A DNA stretch of 64,000 nt from Streptomyces sp. MA5143a. GTDB taxonomy: Bacteria; Actinomycetota; Actinomycetes; Streptomycetales; Streptomycetaceae. The DNA lies in the NCBI RefSeq assembly GCF_900290235.1, contig NZ_OLMK01000028.1, positions 62,001 to 126,000 of the forward strand, written 5' to 3'. A program made the translations under genes and the position numbers. Positions 8,879 to 18,500 of this stretch are shown in pieces. How positions within the stretch are numbered: the stretch's first letter is position 1; every line of letters starts with the position of its first letter. The notes under the pieces were generated by a model. The model ran no database searches. It saw only the letters and a program-made list of their open reading frames with translations, and was not told the origin of the DNA.

Positions 8879-9034
8879 GGGGCGACGATAACTCCGTGTC
8901 CGGCGGATCCGCGTTCGCAACGCAGCGCGGGGGCCGGTCCCTTCGGACCCGCCCCCGCGAGGAACCACCGTCAGAGGTGGTGATGAGGTGCCTGTGCCGT
9001 TTCCGGCCGGCTCATGCCGATGGCCGCGTGGCGG

Positions 9035-9358
9035 CTACTGCATGACCGCCATGGCGAGCGCCCGGCGGGCGCGCATCGAGGCGCGCTCGGCCCGGCGCTG
9101 CATCCGGCGGGCGACCGCCAGGCGCATGGCCCGGCGCTCCTGCTCGGCCTGGTGCAGGCGCTCGTGCATATGCGCACGAGCCAGGGCTTCTGGCATGAGA
9201 TGCATTTCTCGGGTCCTGTTCTGACGCGAGGCGTTCGCGCCGGTGGTGGTGAAGTCTGGGGTCGCGGAGCCTGCGGGCTCGCTCGTGGACGGCTTCATCG
9301 GGGCCTGCTTCTTGGGGTCGTGCGTGAGGGGGCGGTCGATCGTTCCGGTGATGTTCAT
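9035..9358 (-). CDS. Small Arg/Met-rich protein coupled to wblC
   Basis: This 107-residue protein is not one I recognise. The first half is polar and probably disordered; the second half is a helix dense in Arg, Met, Ala and His (LARAHMHERLHQAEQERR and similar) and could bind nucleic acid or ribosomes. Its ATG overlaps the wblC stop (ATGA), the classic arrangement for translational coupling, so it should be made whenever WblC is made. That links it, by inference, to antibiotic stress. It has no cysteines, signal peptide or membrane segment. Confidence 0.65.
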   Translation of the reverse strand: MNITGTIDRPLTHDPKKQAPMKPSTSEPAGSATPDFTTTGANASRQNRTREMHLMPEALARAHMHERLHQAEQERRAMRLAVARRMQRRAERASMRARRALAMAVMQ

Positions 9359-9723
9359 GCCGTGACCGGGTTCTTGCGCGGGCGACCACGAGGCCGCTTG
9401 CGGGCAACGACGACACCCTGGACGAAGAGCTCGCCACCCCAGACGCCCCAGGGCTCACGCCGCTCCTTGGCGCCGGCGAGGCATGCCTCCATCAGCGGGC
9501 AGGTGCGGCAGAGGGACTTGGCGTACTCGACGTCGGCCGGCGACTCGGCGAAGAAGACCTCCGGGTCGTAGGAGCGGCAGGGGACGGGTACACCCAGGTT
9601 CTCGATGGCGTCGTCGAGCGCGGTGAGCGCGGTGAGCGGGGTCAAGGTGGAGTCCTCCGTGAGGCGGGGCGGGGGGATCGTTTCGGAAGGCGGTACGGAC
9701 GGGGCGTGCGCTTCGAGTTGCAC
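9355..9723 (-). CDS. wblC: WblC/WhiB7 transcriptional activator of antibiotic resistance
   Basis: WblC is an iron-sulfur WhiB-family activator that works with the main sigma factor to switch on intrinsic resistance genes when translation is inhibited. The 122-residue protein has the four cluster cysteines (PCRSYD; CRTC; MEAC), the sigma-binding turn GVWGG, and a C-terminal AT-hook RGRPRKNP that marks WhiB7/WblC rather than other Wbl proteins. The GTG start at 9723 has GAGGAAG upstream; longer versions run into the leader. Expression is likely autoregulated and attenuated through the leader described in the next entries. Confidence 0.96.
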   Translation of the reverse strand: MQLEAHAPSVPPSETIPPPRLTEDSTLTPLTALTALDDAIENLGVPVPCRSYDPEVFFAESPADVEYAKSLCRTCPLMEACLAGAKERREPWGVWGGELFVQGVVVARKRPRGRPRKNPVTA

Positions 9724-9840
9724 GGTTCGTCTTCCTCGTCTGGTCGTTCCGGCCTGGTGGGCCGGGTGGCGGCTGGTACCGGGTTCTTTTCTTGTCCCGA
9801 GGCCCCTTCGCTCTGTAGTCCCGGGTCGGGGACAAACAGA

Positions 9841-9875
9841 AGGGCCGCGGATCCCGGATGGGGTTCCGCGGCCCT
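9841..9875 (-). terminator. wblC leader attenuator hairpin
   Basis: On the leftward transcript an 11-bp stem (AGGGCCGCGG and its complement plus one A-T pair) is capped by a smaller CCC/GGG stem and followed by a short U-rich run (TCTGTTTGTC). It lies between the uORF and wblC, about 117 bases before the wblC start, and so would stop transcription before wblC unless read through. Confidence 0.85.
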
Positions 9876-9885
9876 GAAGGCGCCG

Positions 9886-9904
9886 GCCTGATCGTCGATC
9901 AGGC
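9886..9904 (-). promoter_or_regulatory. Anti-attenuation switch hairpin overlapping uORF stop
   Basis: An 8-bp stem (GCCTGATC/GATCAGGC) with a 3-nt loop lies immediately before the attenuator on the leftward RNA. The uORF stop codon (9899-9901) is inside this hairpin, so ribosome position should decide whether it folds. A GGGCCTGA segment at 9921-9928 can compete for its 3' arm. Confidence 0.7.
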
Positions 9905-10222
9905 TGGATCGCTCCAGGGTTCAGGCCCACGGAAGGCCCACATCAGGTGGTGCTGCGTCGTCTGCTTCCGGATTCCGGCACCGGCCGCCGCAAAGGCATA
10001 GGCCTGGGCCTGTGCCTCTACTGCTGCTTCCAGTGCCTTGGTCGGTCGCTCATTGCGCTCACGGACGGGAAGGCCCGCAGGAGACACGGAGGACGCCGGA
10101 CGGCCGCCACGGAGGGCGGACAGACCGGTGCCCAGGTTCGAGACGCCGAGCATGCACGTGGAGACGGCCGAGCGATCGGTCATTTTGACCGGGCTGATGA
10201 AGCTGGTGTTGATGCTGATCAC
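9899..10222 (-). CDS. wblC upstream open reading frame (leader peptide)
   Basis: A 107-codon frame with a GTG start and a near-perfect ribosome-binding site (GAGAGGAGG, 8 bases before the GTG) fills most of the wblC leader. It ends inside the hairpin preceding the attenuator. The peptide has no recognisable domain; the middle is Ala/Glu-rich. uORF-dependent attenuation is established for whiB7/wblC, where slowed or stalled ribosomes on the uORF let RNA polymerase read into the gene. The peptide itself may have no function beyond sensing translation. Confidence 0.75.
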   Translation of the reverse strand: MISINTSFISPVKMTDRSAVSTCMLGVSNLGTGLSALRGGRPASSVSPAGLPVRERNERPTKALEAAVEAQAQAYAFAAAGAGIRKQTTQHHLMWAFRGPEPWSDPA

Positions 10223-10332
10223 TGGACTCGCCTCCTCTCGGCGTCTACGGGATCGGCGTGAGCCAATCCGACGGATATGAAGTACACCACGAAACCAGGG
10301 CCTTGGAGAAGGCCGCTGTTCCCGTGCCTAAG

Positions 10333-10372
10333 AACCTATGGGGATTGCTGGGGCATGCGCAAACTATTTTTT
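10333..10372 (-). promoter_or_regulatory. Putative wblC promoter with A-rich upstream element
   Basis: On the minus strand an A-rich run (AAAAAATAG, 10364-10372) lies just before TTGCGC (10357-10362); 18 bases later comes TAGGTT (10333-10338). An A/T-rich stretch right before the -35 is the known recognition feature of WhiB7/WblC-dependent promoters, where the AT-hook binds. It starts about 15 bases after the uvrD2 stop. Confidence 0.65.
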
Positions 10373-10385
10373 CGACGAGTTCGTA

Positions 10386-12611
10386 TCAGTCGCGCTCGTC
10401 CTCGGCCAGGGGCTCCCGACCTGCGCAGATGTCGAGAACATCGGCGCCGTACCGCTGGAGCTTACGGGCGATGACGCCGGGGATGCGACCCAGTTCCACC
10501 GGAGTGCTCGGCCCCGCTTCCGCGATCGCCATCAGGGTCCGGTCGGTGAAGACGCAGAAGTCGGGCTGTCCGCTGCGCCGGGCCTGGACGGCCCGCCACT
10601 CCCGGAGCCGCTCGTAGAGACCCTCGTCCATGTCGGAGGGGCAGTCCTCGCAGCGCATCAGCTTCATCTCGCCCGCCTCGCGCAGGCTGCGGCCGCAGAC
10701 CCGGCAGCGGGCCGGGGTCCGACCGGCACGGCGCGCGACCGGTCCGCTGCCGCCGCCGACCGCGAGGGCGGCCGTGCGGTGGCCCGCCGAGCCCTGTTCC
10801 ACCCCGCCGGAGGCGGTCGCGCCGGAGCGGCCCCCGGGGGCGGTGGAGCCGGGGCGCAGACCGTCGAGGAACCGGCTGGGGCGCCGGTTAGGGCGGCTGC
10901 CGGGCGAGCGGGACAGGGCCCAGGAGACGGAGAGCTGCTGCCGGGCGCGGGTGACGCCCACATAGAGGAGTCGTCTCTCCTCCTCGATCTGCTCGTCCGT
11001 TCGGGCGTAGGTGATCGGCATCATGCCCTCGGCGACGCCGACCAGGAAGACGACGTCCCACTCCAGGCCCTTCGCGGAGTGCAGGGAGGCGAGGGTGACG
11101 CCCTGGACGGTCGGGGCGTGCTGGGCGTTGGCCCGCTCGTCCAGTTCCGCGACGAGGTCGCCGAGGGTGGCGTCCGGCCTGGCCGCGGCGAAGTCCTGCG
11201 CCAGGTTCACCAGGGCGGCCAGTGACTCCCAGCGCTCCCGGACCGCCCCGGAGCCGGCCGGTGGTTCTCCCGTCCAGCCCTCGCCGGACAGCACGGCCCG
11301 TACCTGTGAGGGGAGGTCGACGGTGTCTTCCAGGAGGCTGTCGTTGCCGCCGAAGCGGGCCGCGGCTCTCAGCGCGGATCCCGCCTTGCGCACCTCGGGG
11401 CGGTCGAAGAAGCGCTCGGCGCCGCGCAGCTGGTAGGGCACCCCCGCGTCCGCGAGGGCCTGCTCGTAGGTCTCGGACTGGGAGTTCGTGCGGAACAGGA
11501 CGGCGATCTCGCTCGCCGGGACCCCGGAGCCGATGAGGTCGCGGATGCGGCGGGCGGCGCCCTCCGCCTCGGCGGGCTCGTCCGTGTACTCGGTGTAGCG
11601 GGGTTCGGGGCCCGGGGGCCGTTGCGAGATCAGCTCCAGGCGGTGGTCGGCGGCGCGGCCACGGGCCTGGGCGAGGAGGCCGTTGGCGAGGTGGACGACC
11701 TGGGGGGTGGAGCGGTAGTCGCGGACGAGCTTGACGACGGTGGCGCCGGGGTGGCGGAGGCGGAAGTCGAGCAGATGGTCGGGTGTTGCGCCCGTGAACG
11801 AATAGATGGTCTGGCTGGCGTCGCCGACGACGCACAGGTCGTCCCGGTCGCCGAGCCACAGTTCCAGGAGGCGCTGCTGGAGGGGGCTGACGTCCTGGTA
11901 CTCGTCGACCACGAAGTGCTGGTACTGGGAGCGGACCTGTTCGGCGATGTCGTGCCGGTCCTGGAGGATGCCGACGGTGAGCAGGAGGACGTCCTCGAAG
12001 TCGATGACGGAGCGCTCGCGCTTGAGGTCCTCGTAGGTGGAGTAGATCTGGGCGATCTCGGCCGGGTCGCGGGGGGTCTCCCGGCCGTGCTTGGCCGTTG
12101 CGGCGGCGTAGTCGGCGGGGACGGTCTGGGTGACCTTGGACCACTCGATCTCGGCGGCGGCGTCCCGTAGTTCGTTGCGATCGAGACGGATGCGGCAGGC
12201 GGCCGCCGCGTCCGCGACGAGGGGGATCTTGCGGTCGACGATCCTGGGCATCCCACCGCCCACGGCCTTCGGCCAGAAGTACTGGAGCTGGCGCAGGGCC
12301 GCGGAGTGGAAGGTGCGGGCCTGGACACCGGCGGCGCCGAGCTGGCGGAGGCGGCCGCGCATCTCTCCGGCGGCGCGGGCGGTGAAGGTGACGGCGAGCA
12401 CGCTGGCGGGCTGGAGCATCCCCGCCCGCACGCCGTAGGCGATGCGGTGGGTGATGGCGCGGGTCTTGCCCGTGCCGGCTCCCGCCAGGACGCACACCGG
12501 CCCGTGCAGGGCGGTGGCCACCGCGCGCTGCTCGGGGTCGAGCCCTTCGAGCACCGCGTCGGCCGAGTCGGGGACCCGCGGGAAGAGGGTGGAGTGCGTT
12601 GCTGCTGTCAC
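10386..12611 (-). CDS. uvrD2: UvrD2-type superfamily 1 DNA helicase with HRDC domain
   Basis: A 3'-5' DNA helicase of about 741 residues (GTG start, MTAATHS). Walker A is AGAGTGKT; motif II is VVDEYQDV; motif III GDASQTIYSFTGA; motif VI is VGVTRARQQL. Two features identify UvrD2 rather than UvrD1/PcrA: a tetracysteine segment after the motor (CRVC and CEDC, about 14 residues apart) and a C-terminal HRDC domain (LREWRAVQARR to the end). In mycobacteria UvrD2 is essential and the cysteine region is needed for helicase action. It sits between wblC and mrx1 as in mycobacteria. An upstream longer start would add a non-homologous Pro-rich stretch. Confidence 0.93.
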   Translation of the reverse strand: MTAATHSTLFPRVPDSADAVLEGLDPEQRAVATALHGPVCVLAGAGTGKTRAITHRIAYGVRAGMLQPASVLAVTFTARAAGEMRGRLRQLGAAGVQARTFHSAALRQLQYFWPKAVGGGMPRIVDRKIPLVADAAAACRIRLDRNELRDAAAEIEWSKVTQTVPADYAAATAKHGRETPRDPAEIAQIYSTYEDLKRERSVIDFEDVLLLTVGILQDRHDIAEQVRSQYQHFVVDEYQDVSPLQQRLLELWLGDRDDLCVVGDASQTIYSFTGATPDHLLDFRLRHPGATVVKLVRDYRSTPQVVHLANGLLAQARGRAADHRLELISQRPPGPEPRYTEYTDEPAEAEGAARRIRDLIGSGVPASEIAVLFRTNSQSETYEQALADAGVPYQLRGAERFFDRPEVRKAGSALRAAARFGGNDSLLEDTVDLPSQVRAVLSGEGWTGEPPAGSGAVRERWESLAALVNLAQDFAAARPDATLGDLVAELDERANAQHAPTVQGVTLASLHSAKGLEWDVVFLVGVAEGMMPITYARTDEQIEEERRLLYVGVTRARQQLSVSWALSRSPGSRPNRRPSRFLDGLRPGSTAPGGRSGATASGGVEQGSAGHRTAALAVGGGSGPVARRAGRTPARCRVCGRSLREAGEMKLMRCEDCPSDMDEGLYERLREWRAVQARRSGQPDFCVFTDRTLMAIAEAGPSTPVELGRIPGVIARKLQRYGADVLDICAGREPLAEDERD

Positions 12612-12780
12612 ATGGCCATGCTGCCAGGTCGCCGGAGACGGCTGAGCAGGTTGTCCACAGGCAGGCCCCCGCAGTCGTACTAATGCGGCAGGCGCTCCCG
12701 TGCGCCTCGGGCACCCGGTGTGGGGCGACCGACGTGAGGCGCCCGGTGTGGGGCGTGGTGGTGGACGCCACCCTCCTGCG

Positions 12781-12807
12781 GGGAATGGCGGGCCCGTCGC
12801 GTACGTT
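12781..12807 (+). promoter_or_regulatory. SigR-type promoter for mrx1
   Basis: GGGAAT (12781-12786), 18-base spacer, GTT (12805-12807). This matches the consensus of the thiol-oxidative stress sigma factor SigR. Transcription would start near 12813, about 45 bases before the mycoredoxin ATG. Confidence 0.75.
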
Positions 12808-12856
12808 CCACTCACTGCTACGAGCACCCCTCATACCGTGAAGGAGCGCCAGGGAC

Positions 12857-13099
12857 ATGGCGGGCACTGTGACGATGTACAGCACCACGTGGTGCGGCTA
12901 CTGCCGTCGGCTGAAGAGCCAGATGGACCGCGAGGGCATCACGTACACCGAGATCAACATCGAGCAGGACCCGGAGTCCGCGGCGTTCGTGGAGAAGGCG
13001 AACGGCGGGAACCAGACCGTTCCCACCGTCCTCTTCCCGGACGGTTCGACCCTCACCAACCCCTCGCTGGCGCAGGTCAAGCAGAAGATAGGCGCGTAG
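12857..13099 (+). CDS. mrx1: Mycoredoxin (glutaredoxin-like, mycothiol-dependent)
   Basis: This 80-residue thioredoxin-fold protein reduces mycothiolated proteins in actinobacteria. It has the active site WCGYC at residues 12-16, the cis-proline TVPTV near residue 55, and the short length typical of Mrx1. AAGGAG lies before the ATG. The SigR-type promoter directly upstream fits a role in recovery from thiol oxidation. It is divergent from uvrD2 and convergent with nudC. Confidence 0.94.
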   Translation: MAGTVTMYSTTWCGYCRRLKSQMDREGITYTEINIEQDPESAAFVEKANGGNQTVPTVLFPDGSTLTNPSLAQVKQKIGA

Positions 13100-13128
13100 C
13101 CGCGCGAGCCCCCGCCCGGTCGCACCCC

Positions 13129-14076
13129 CTAGCCGGTGTGCCCCCGGGTCGGCAGGGGCTTGCCGTACCAGAGTTCGATCAGCCGGGCCGCGATCGAGAT
13201 GCCGTAGGGAGCCAGCACCTCCCCGGACTCGAACGCGGCCCGCAGCTCTTCCCGGGAGAACCAGCGCGCCTCGTGGATCTCGTCGCCGTCCACGTCTATG
13301 TCGGTGGAGGTGGCACGGGCCATGAAGCCGAGCATGAGGCTGGAGGGGAAGGGCCACGGCTGGCTGGCGATGTACTCGACTTGGCCGACGGTGATGCCGA
13401 CCTCCTCGTGGACCTCCCGCCGCACGGCCTGCTCGATGGACTCACCGGGCTCCACGAAGCCCGCGAGGGTCGAGAAGCGGCCCTCGGGCCAGTGCAGCTG
13501 GCGGCCGAGGAGGAGGCGGTCGTCGTCGTCCGTGACGCCCATGATCACCGCAGGGTCGGTCCGCGGGTAGTGCTCGGCGCCGCAGGCCGCGCAGCGACGG
13601 ATGTGACCGGCGGCCGCGATGACCGTGCGTTCGCCGCAGCGGGAGCAGAAGCGGTGGGTGCGCTGCCAGTTCTCCAGACCGACCGCGTGCACCATGAGTC
13701 CGGTGTCGCGCGGCGACAGCAGCATGCCCGCCTCACGCAGGCCCGCCGGGCGGGCCGACTGGTCCATGCGTCCGGGGAGCGAGTCCTTCTGTAGTGCGAA
13801 GTAGCTCACACCGTCGGCGTCGGTGCCGAGGAAGTAGCGGTGCGCCTCGGTGAGCGGTGCCTCGAAGGACGGGGTCATGACGAGTTCGGTGGTGCCGTCG
13901 GGCGTCTCGTCGATGAGGACCTGACCGCCGGAGACCACGAAGCAGCGGGTGGTGGGGTGGCTCCAGGCCGCCGCGAGCCAGGCCTCGTCGAGGCGGTGGT
14001 GGGCCGCCCGGTCGATGCCGCTCGGGGCGGTGAGCGCGATGGGTCGATCGGCGGTGTGGTCGGTCCAGGCAGTCAC
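13129..14076 (-). CDS. nudC: NAD(P)H pyrophosphatase, NudC family
   Basis: NudC cleaves NADH to NMNH and AMP, and in some bacteria removes NAD caps from RNA. The protein has about 315 residues from a GTG (MTAWTDH). A zinc ribbon (CSRCG and CAACG) is followed by the Nudix box GFVEPGESIEQAVRREVHEE and the NudC signature SQPWPFPSS. The start has GGAAG upstream. Neighbours follow the mycobacterial order, uvrD2-mrx1-nudC. Confidence 0.94.
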   Translation of the reverse strand: MTAWTDHTADRPIALTAPSGIDRAAHHRLDEAWLAAAWSHPTTRCFVVSGGQVLIDETPDGTTELVMTPSFEAPLTEAHRYFLGTDADGVSYFALQKDSLPGRMDQSARPAGLREAGMLLSPRDTGLMVHAVGLENWQRTHRFCSRCGERTVIAAAGHIRRCAACGAEHYPRTDPAVIMGVTDDDDRLLLGRQLHWPEGRFSTLAGFVEPGESIEQAVRREVHEEVGITVGQVEYIASQPWPFPSSLMLGFMARATSTDIDVDGDEIHEARWFSREELRAAFESGEVLAPYGISIAARLIELWYGKPLPTRGHTG

Positions 14077-14176
14077 GGGTGCTTCCAACTCCCCCGGTGG
14101 AACGGTCGGGTTCGGGCGGGCGGTTCGGGCGGGGCGTACGGCGGGCGGGTGCGCTGGGGGCGGTGTGGGGGCTTGT

Positions 14177-15580
14177 TCAGGGTGCCTCGCGGGAGCTGGC
14201 GGCCAGCTCGCTCCAGAGGTGAGCGCCGACCTCGACACCTTTGAGGAGCAGGTCCAGTTCGACCTTCTCGTCGGGGGCGTGCCAGCCGTCGGAGGGGACG
14301 GAGATGCCCAGGAAGAGCACGGGTGCGTCGAGGACTTCCTGGAGGTCGGCGGCGGGGCCCGAGCCGCCCTCGCGGGTGTAGCGGATCGGCTGCTGGAAGG
14401 CGCGGCCCATGGCGCGCACCAGGGATCGCAGGGCCGGGTGGTCCAGCGGCGTCAGGCAGGGGCGGGTGGCCCCGCTGAAGGTGATCTCGTGGCGGATGCC
14501 GGCGGGGACGCGTTCGGCGGCCCAGGCGGTGACGGCCTTGGCGATGTGGTCCGGGTCCTGGCCGGCGACCAACCGGAAGGACAGCTTCACCATCGCCGAG
14601 GAGGGGATGATCGTCTTGCTGCCGGCGCCCTGGTAGCCGCCGCCGATGCCGTTGACCTCGGCAGTCGGACGGGCCCAGACGCGCTCCAGGGTGGTGTGTC
14701 CGGCTTCTCCGTGTGCCGCCGTCGACCTGGCCGTGCGCAGCCACCGCTCCTCGTCGAAGGGCAGTTCGGCGAAGAGCTCGCGTTCCCGGTCGGTGAGTTC
14801 GACGATGCCGTCGTAGAAGCCGGGGATCGCCACGCGCGCGTGCTCGTCGTGCAGGGCGGCGACGAGGCGGGCGACCTCGGTGGCCGGGTTCGGGACGGCG
14901 CCGCCGAAGGAACCGGAGTGGATGTCCTGGTCGGGGCCGTACAGCCGGATCTCGCACTCGGCGAGGCCGCGCATGCCGGTGCACACGGTGGGGGTGTCCT
15001 CGGACCACATGCCGGTGTCGGAGACGATTACCGCGTCGGCGGCGAGTCGCTCGGCGTGCTCCTCGACGAGGGCCCGGAAGTGCGGGGAGCCGGACTCCTC
15101 CTCGCCCTCGACGATCATCTTGAGGTGAACGGCGGGGGTGCTGCGGCCGGTGGTGGCGAGGTGGGCGCGGACGCCGAGTGTGTGGAAGAACACCTGCCCC
15201 TTGTCGTCGGCCGCCCCGCGCGCGTGGAGGCGGTTTCCCCGGATGACGGGCTCGAACGGCTCGCTGTTCCAGCCGTCCTCGCGGGCGGCGGGCTGCACGT
15301 CGTGGTGGCCGTAGATCAGCACGGTGGGGGCGCCCGGGTCCTCGGAGGGCCATTCGGCGAAGACGGCGGGGGCGCCCGGTGTCTCCCAGACCTCGGCGAC
15401 GGGGAAGCCGGTCTCCCGGAGCTTGGCGGCCAGCCAGTCGGCGCTGCGGCGTACGTCCGTCGCGTGCTCGGGCTGCGCCGACACCGACGGGATGCGCAGC
15501 CATTCCACGAGGTCGTCGAGGAAGGCGGCACGGTGGTTCTCGATGTACGTACGGACGGCGCTGTCCGGGGTCTCGCTCAT
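14177..15580 (-). CDS. M20 family metallopeptidase (dipeptidase-like)
   Basis: A cytosolic two-zinc peptidase of 467 residues. Metal-binding motifs of M20 are clear: YGHHDVQP near residue 98, ARGAADDKGQ, the catalytic glutamate pair VEGEEESGSP, a DTG region, and a late histidine in GWHAPDEK. The size and motifs fit the M20A/dipeptidase PepV-CNDP group, so it probably cleaves dipeptides. It is transcribed just after adnB (10 bases between the adnB stop and this start), probably in one transcript. No signal peptide is present. Confidence 0.92.
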   Translation of the reverse strand: MSETPDSAVRTYIENHRAAFLDDLVEWLRIPSVSAQPEHATDVRRSADWLAAKLRETGFPVAEVWETPGAPAVFAEWPSEDPGAPTVLIYGHHDVQPAAREDGWNSEPFEPVIRGNRLHARGAADDKGQVFFHTLGVRAHLATTGRSTPAVHLKMIVEGEEESGSPHFRALVEEHAERLAADAVIVSDTGMWSEDTPTVCTGMRGLAECEIRLYGPDQDIHSGSFGGAVPNPATEVARLVAALHDEHARVAIPGFYDGIVELTDRERELFAELPFDEERWLRTARSTAAHGEAGHTTLERVWARPTAEVNGIGGGYQGAGSKTIIPSSAMVKLSFRLVAGQDPDHIAKAVTAWAAERVPAGIRHEITFSGATRPCLTPLDHPALRSLVRAMGRAFQQPIRYTREGGSGPAADLQEVLDAPVLFLGISVPSDGWHAPDEKVELDLLLKGVEVGAHLWSELAASSREAP

Positions 15581-15590
15581 GCTCACGAGA

Positions 15591-18500
15591 CTATCGGCCC
15601 GCACCGGCGTACTCGTCCGGCGGTTCGTCCCCGAACGGCCCCGGGGCCTCCTCCGGCCACGCGGGGGCCTCGGTGCCCGGCTCCTCCAGGAGCAGCCGTT
15701 CCAGCGCCGCCCGGTCGGGCAGGTTCTCCGGTCGTACGACGTCACCCGTACGTACGTACAGGAACGCGGCCCCCACGGACTCCAGGGGCACGCCCCGCTG
15801 CTCGGCCCAGGCGAGGCGGTACAGCGCGAGCTGGAGGGGGTCGGCGGTGCGGGCGCGGCTGGTCTTCCAGTCGACGATCTCGTACGACGTCGTCCCGTCG
15901 CCGTCGGTGTTCCGGTACACGGCGTCGATGCGGCCGCGCACGACGCGTCCGGCGATCCCCAGCTGGAAGGGCGCCTCCACGCGGTACGGCGTGCGGTGGG
16001 CGTAGGGGGTGCGTTCGAAGGCTTCCTTCAGTGCTTCCAGATCCCGTTCGTCGGCGATCTCGGCCTCGCTGCCGGGCAGGTCCTCCGGCTCCAGCATGGG
16101 CAGCCGCAGTTCTTCGAAGCGGGCCTCCACCCAGGCGTGGAAGCGGGTGCCGCGGCGCGCGGCGGGCTGCGGGGGGCGTGGCATGGGGCGCGCGAGTCCC
16201 TGGGCGAAGCCGTCGGGATCGGCGGCCAGGCGCACCAGCTGCGACGCGGTCAGCGAGGCCGGGAGGGGCACATCGGTGACCTTCGCGCGGGCGCGCAGGA
16301 GCTCTCCGGTGAGGGCGTCGAGATCGCGGTCCCAGGAGGCGATGGTGCGGGCCTCCTCGGGCGTCAGGTGGTCCTCGGCGGGATGTCTGCGGGCGTGCGG
16401 CACCGAGGGCATGCGCGTGCCGTGGCCAGGAGGTGAGGACGGGGTCCCGGCGGGGCGGTTGGTGGTCCAGGAGTCCCAGTCGTCGGCGTCCGCCTCGGGA
16501 AACCCGTCCCCCGGACGGTCCTCGGGGAGGTGGTTCGGGTGGTCGTCGTCCAGGTGCTCGTCGTCCGGTGGAGGCGGCCAGTCCGGGTCCTCGTAGGCGT
16601 ACGGGTCGTCCGCACCGTCCGGGTGGGAGTCCTCGGGTGCCGAGGCACGCTCCAGGTGCGTCAGGACGGTCTCGGCGGCCGCGCGGCGGCGGGCCAGGGC
16701 CGTGCCGTCCAGCGGGAGCGGCCAGGCGTGGTCGGCGGACGCCTCACGCAGGGCGGGGTTCTCCGCGCCCTCCTCGGGTGCGTCGGCCCAGACCTCGATC
16801 TCGCCGAACCCGGCGGCGCAGTGGTCGTGAAGGGCCGTCAGGAAGTCCGACGGGCCGCGCGGGCGCTTCTGGGAGGGGCCCCACCAGTGGCCGGAGCCGA
16901 GGAGCAGGGAGCGGGGCCGGGTGAACGTCACATAGCCGAGGCGGAGTTCCTCGGTGTGCTGGTGGTCCTTCATGGCCTCGTGGAAGGCCTTCAGGCCGCG
17001 TGAGTCCCAGGCCTCCACGTCGGGGAGGGTGTCGGCGTCGCCGCGCAGCTCGTGCGGCAGGACCCTGCCCTGCGCGGTCCACTTCTCGCGGCCCTGGGTG
17101 CTGGGGAAGGTCCCGGTGACGAGGCCGGGAACGGCGACGACGTCCCACTCCAGCCCCTTGGACTTGTGGGCGGTGAGCACCTTGACGGTGTTCTCGCCGC
17201 CCGGGAGGGCGTTGTCGAGGCCCTTCTCGTACTGGGCGGCCGTACGCAGGAAGCCGAGGAAGGCCAGCAGGGTGGCCTCGCCCTCGCTGTTGGCGGCGAA
17301 GGAGGCGGCGATGTCGAGGAAGTTGGAGAGGGTCTCGCGGCGACGGGCGGCGAGGGCGTGCGGCGAGGCGGAGAGCTCGACTTCGAGGCCCGTGACGGCG
17401 AGCACCCGGTGGAGGACGTCCATGAGCGGGTCGGCGAGCGAGCGGCGCAGATCGCGCAGTTCGGCGGCGAGGCGGGCGAACCGCACGCGCGCGTCCGGCG
17501 AGAAGGGCAGCCCGTCGTCCTCGCTCTCGGCTTCGAGGGGCAGTTCGAGAAACGTGTCGAGCGCGTCGGCCAGCGAGATCACCTCGGCCGGGTCGACGCC
17601 CTCGACGGCCGCGGCGAGCCGGCGGTCCGGATCGTCGTCGGCGCCCACGCGCGCGTGCGACACGAGAAGCCTGGCCCGGCGTCCCAGGAGGGCGAGGTCG
17701 CGGGGGCCGATGCGCCAGCGCGGGCCGGTGAGCAGGCGGACCAGGGAGGCGTTGGCGCCGGGGTCCTGGAGGACCTCGCAGACGGCGACGAGGTCGGCCA
17801 CCTCGGGGAGGTGGAGCAGCCCGGAGAGACCGACGACCTCGACCGGGATGTCACGGGCGACGAGCGCGCCCTGGATGTCGGCGAAGTCGGTGGCCGTACG
17901 GCACAGGACCGCGATCTCGCCCGGTTCCTTGCCGGTGCGTACGAGGTGGGCGATCGAGTCGGCGATCCAGTCGAGTTCCTCGGCGTGGGTCGGCAGCAGC
18001 GCACAGCGGACCAGGCCGTCGCGCTCGGCTCCCGGGGCGGGCCTGAGGGCCTCCACGCCCGCGTGCATGGCGCGCAGGGGCTCGGCGAGGCCGTTGGCGA
18101 GGTCGAGGAGGCGTCCGCCGCTGCGACGGTTCTCGCTGAGCGCCTGGCGGGTCGCGGGGCGGCCGTCGGAGTGGGCGAAGTGCTCGGGGAAGTCGTCGAG
18201 GTTGGCGACGGAGGCACCCCGCCAGCCGTAGATGGCCTGGCAGGGGTCGCCCACGGCGGTCACCGGGTGACCGGTGCCGCCGCCGAACAGGCCCGCGAGC
18301 AGGACGCGTTGCGCGACGGAGGTGTCCTGGTACTCGTCGAGGAGGACCACCCGGAACTCGTCCCGCAGCAGGCGGCCGACCTCGGGCAGCCGGCCGAGAC
18401 CGGCCGACAGGGCGATCTGGTCGCCGAAGTCGAGGAGGTCCCGTTGGCGCTTGGCGGCTCGGTAGCGGCCGACCAGCTCCGCGAGTTCCCGGCGGGCGGC

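Noticed and set aside
14073..15503. A long leftward frame over the M20 peptidase
   Set aside because: The translation is almost entirely Arg, Pro, Gly and Ala, the signature of a shifted frame in high-GC DNA, and it overlaps a clear peptidase.
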